DNA of 28,588 nt, taken from IMG/VR virus record IMGVR_UViG_3300008120_000779, positions 1-28,588 of that record. One strand, written 5' to 3'. Positions 28,427 to 28,588 of this stretch are shown here, one piece after another (within the stretch, counting starts at the first letter, position 1; every line of letters starts with the position of its first letter). The notes under the pieces are model-generated. The model saw only the letters and a program-made list of their open reading frames with translations, searched no databases and had not been told where the DNA came from. This DNA is from a virus. Position numbers and translations under genes: made by a program.

Positions 28427-28588
28427 ATGACAAAACAGAGAAAAGACCCAAGACAAAGATTAGGCAGTTCACAGAAAGATAAAGTGATGACAGTATCTAT
28501 TCGCCTTACTAAACCGCAATACCAGGTACTTGTTGATAAATGTAAGAAAGAAGAAGTCACTCTTTCTAACTATATTCGCCTTACATTA
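28427..28588 (+). CDS. Ribbon-helix-helix DNA-binding protein (cut by window end)
   Basis: ATG 28427 runs off the right edge with 54 residues visible. A basic disordered start (MTKQRKDPRQRLGSSQKDKV) leads to MTVSIRLTKPQYQVLVDKCK and EEVTLSNYIRLTL, the strand-helix-helix pattern of Arc/MetJ or MobC-type RHH proteins. Two subunits would insert the VSIRL strand in the DNA major groove. It may be a repressor of this operon or a mobilisation-type accessory protein; the missing C-terminus would tell. Confidence 0.65.
   Translation, partial: MTKQRKDPRQRLGSSQKDKVMTVSIRLTKPQYQVLVDKCKKEEVTLSNYIRLTL

Overview
The window looks like part of a double-stranded DNA tailed-phage genome whose host is a member of the Bacteroidetes. 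Head and packaging genes (terminase large subunit, portal, a split scaffold-like gene, and the N-terminus of a probable major capsid protein) all lie on the minus strand. Recombination and replication genes lie on the plus strand. The host inference rests on three things: promoters of the TTTG-N19/21-TAnnTTTG type, A-rich leaders (AAAACAAAACAAACATG-like) in place of Shine-Dalgarno sequences, and low G+C. No integrase, lysis-lysogeny switch or rRNA was seen. The genome is cut at both ends of the window.

Left arm (1-10978, minus strand, late genes). In order of transcription, right to left: a secreted protein, two paralogous fibre-like proteins, a GroES-like co-chaperonin, two small proteins, a coiled-coil plus winged-helix protein that is a candidate small terminase, the large terminase, the portal, a run of small basic or acidic proteins, a scaffold-like gene broken by a frameshift at a (TC)5 repeat, and the start of a capsid-like protein. 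A good minus-strand promoter (11099-11129) feeds this arm, but an intrinsic terminator (11043-11076) follows it almost at once. This resembles the lambda late promoter/terminator pair controlled by antitermination.

Centre (10979-12232). About 1.25 kb without genes lies between the two arms. It holds a dense series of hairpins (11149-11536) with a repeated module, a second compact double structure (11632-11707), a 33-nt pure pyrimidine tract and a consensus plus-strand promoter (12154-12186). A large structured RNA is the best explanation for the hairpins; its strand is undecided.

Right arm (12233-28588, plus strand, early and replication genes). The first gene and the 570 bp after it are crowded with ACGCG/CGCGT motifs found hardly anywhere else here. 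A 50-nt tRNA-like element follows, with a perfect acceptor stem and T arm but no D or anticodon arm. Next come many small genes in cassettes with near-identical leaders: two tiny lipoproteins, Cys-rich proteins, membrane proteins, a 515-aa acidic protein and a 419-aa M20-type metallopeptidase. One small basic gene (18890-19150) faces the other way. From 20863 onward lie a stand-alone OmpR-type DNA-binding domain, an ERF annealing protein, a RecE-like nuclease, a small SSB-tailed protein, a primase-helicase fusion, and two proteins resembling DnaA domain IV on either side of the helicase. The last gene, cut by the window end, is a ribbon-helix-helix protein.

Together the genes suggest a phage that replicates with its own primase-helicase and possible origin-binding proteins, recombines through an ERF/exonuclease pair, and may switch to late genes through antitermination. 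All function calls come from reading the sequence; no database search was run.
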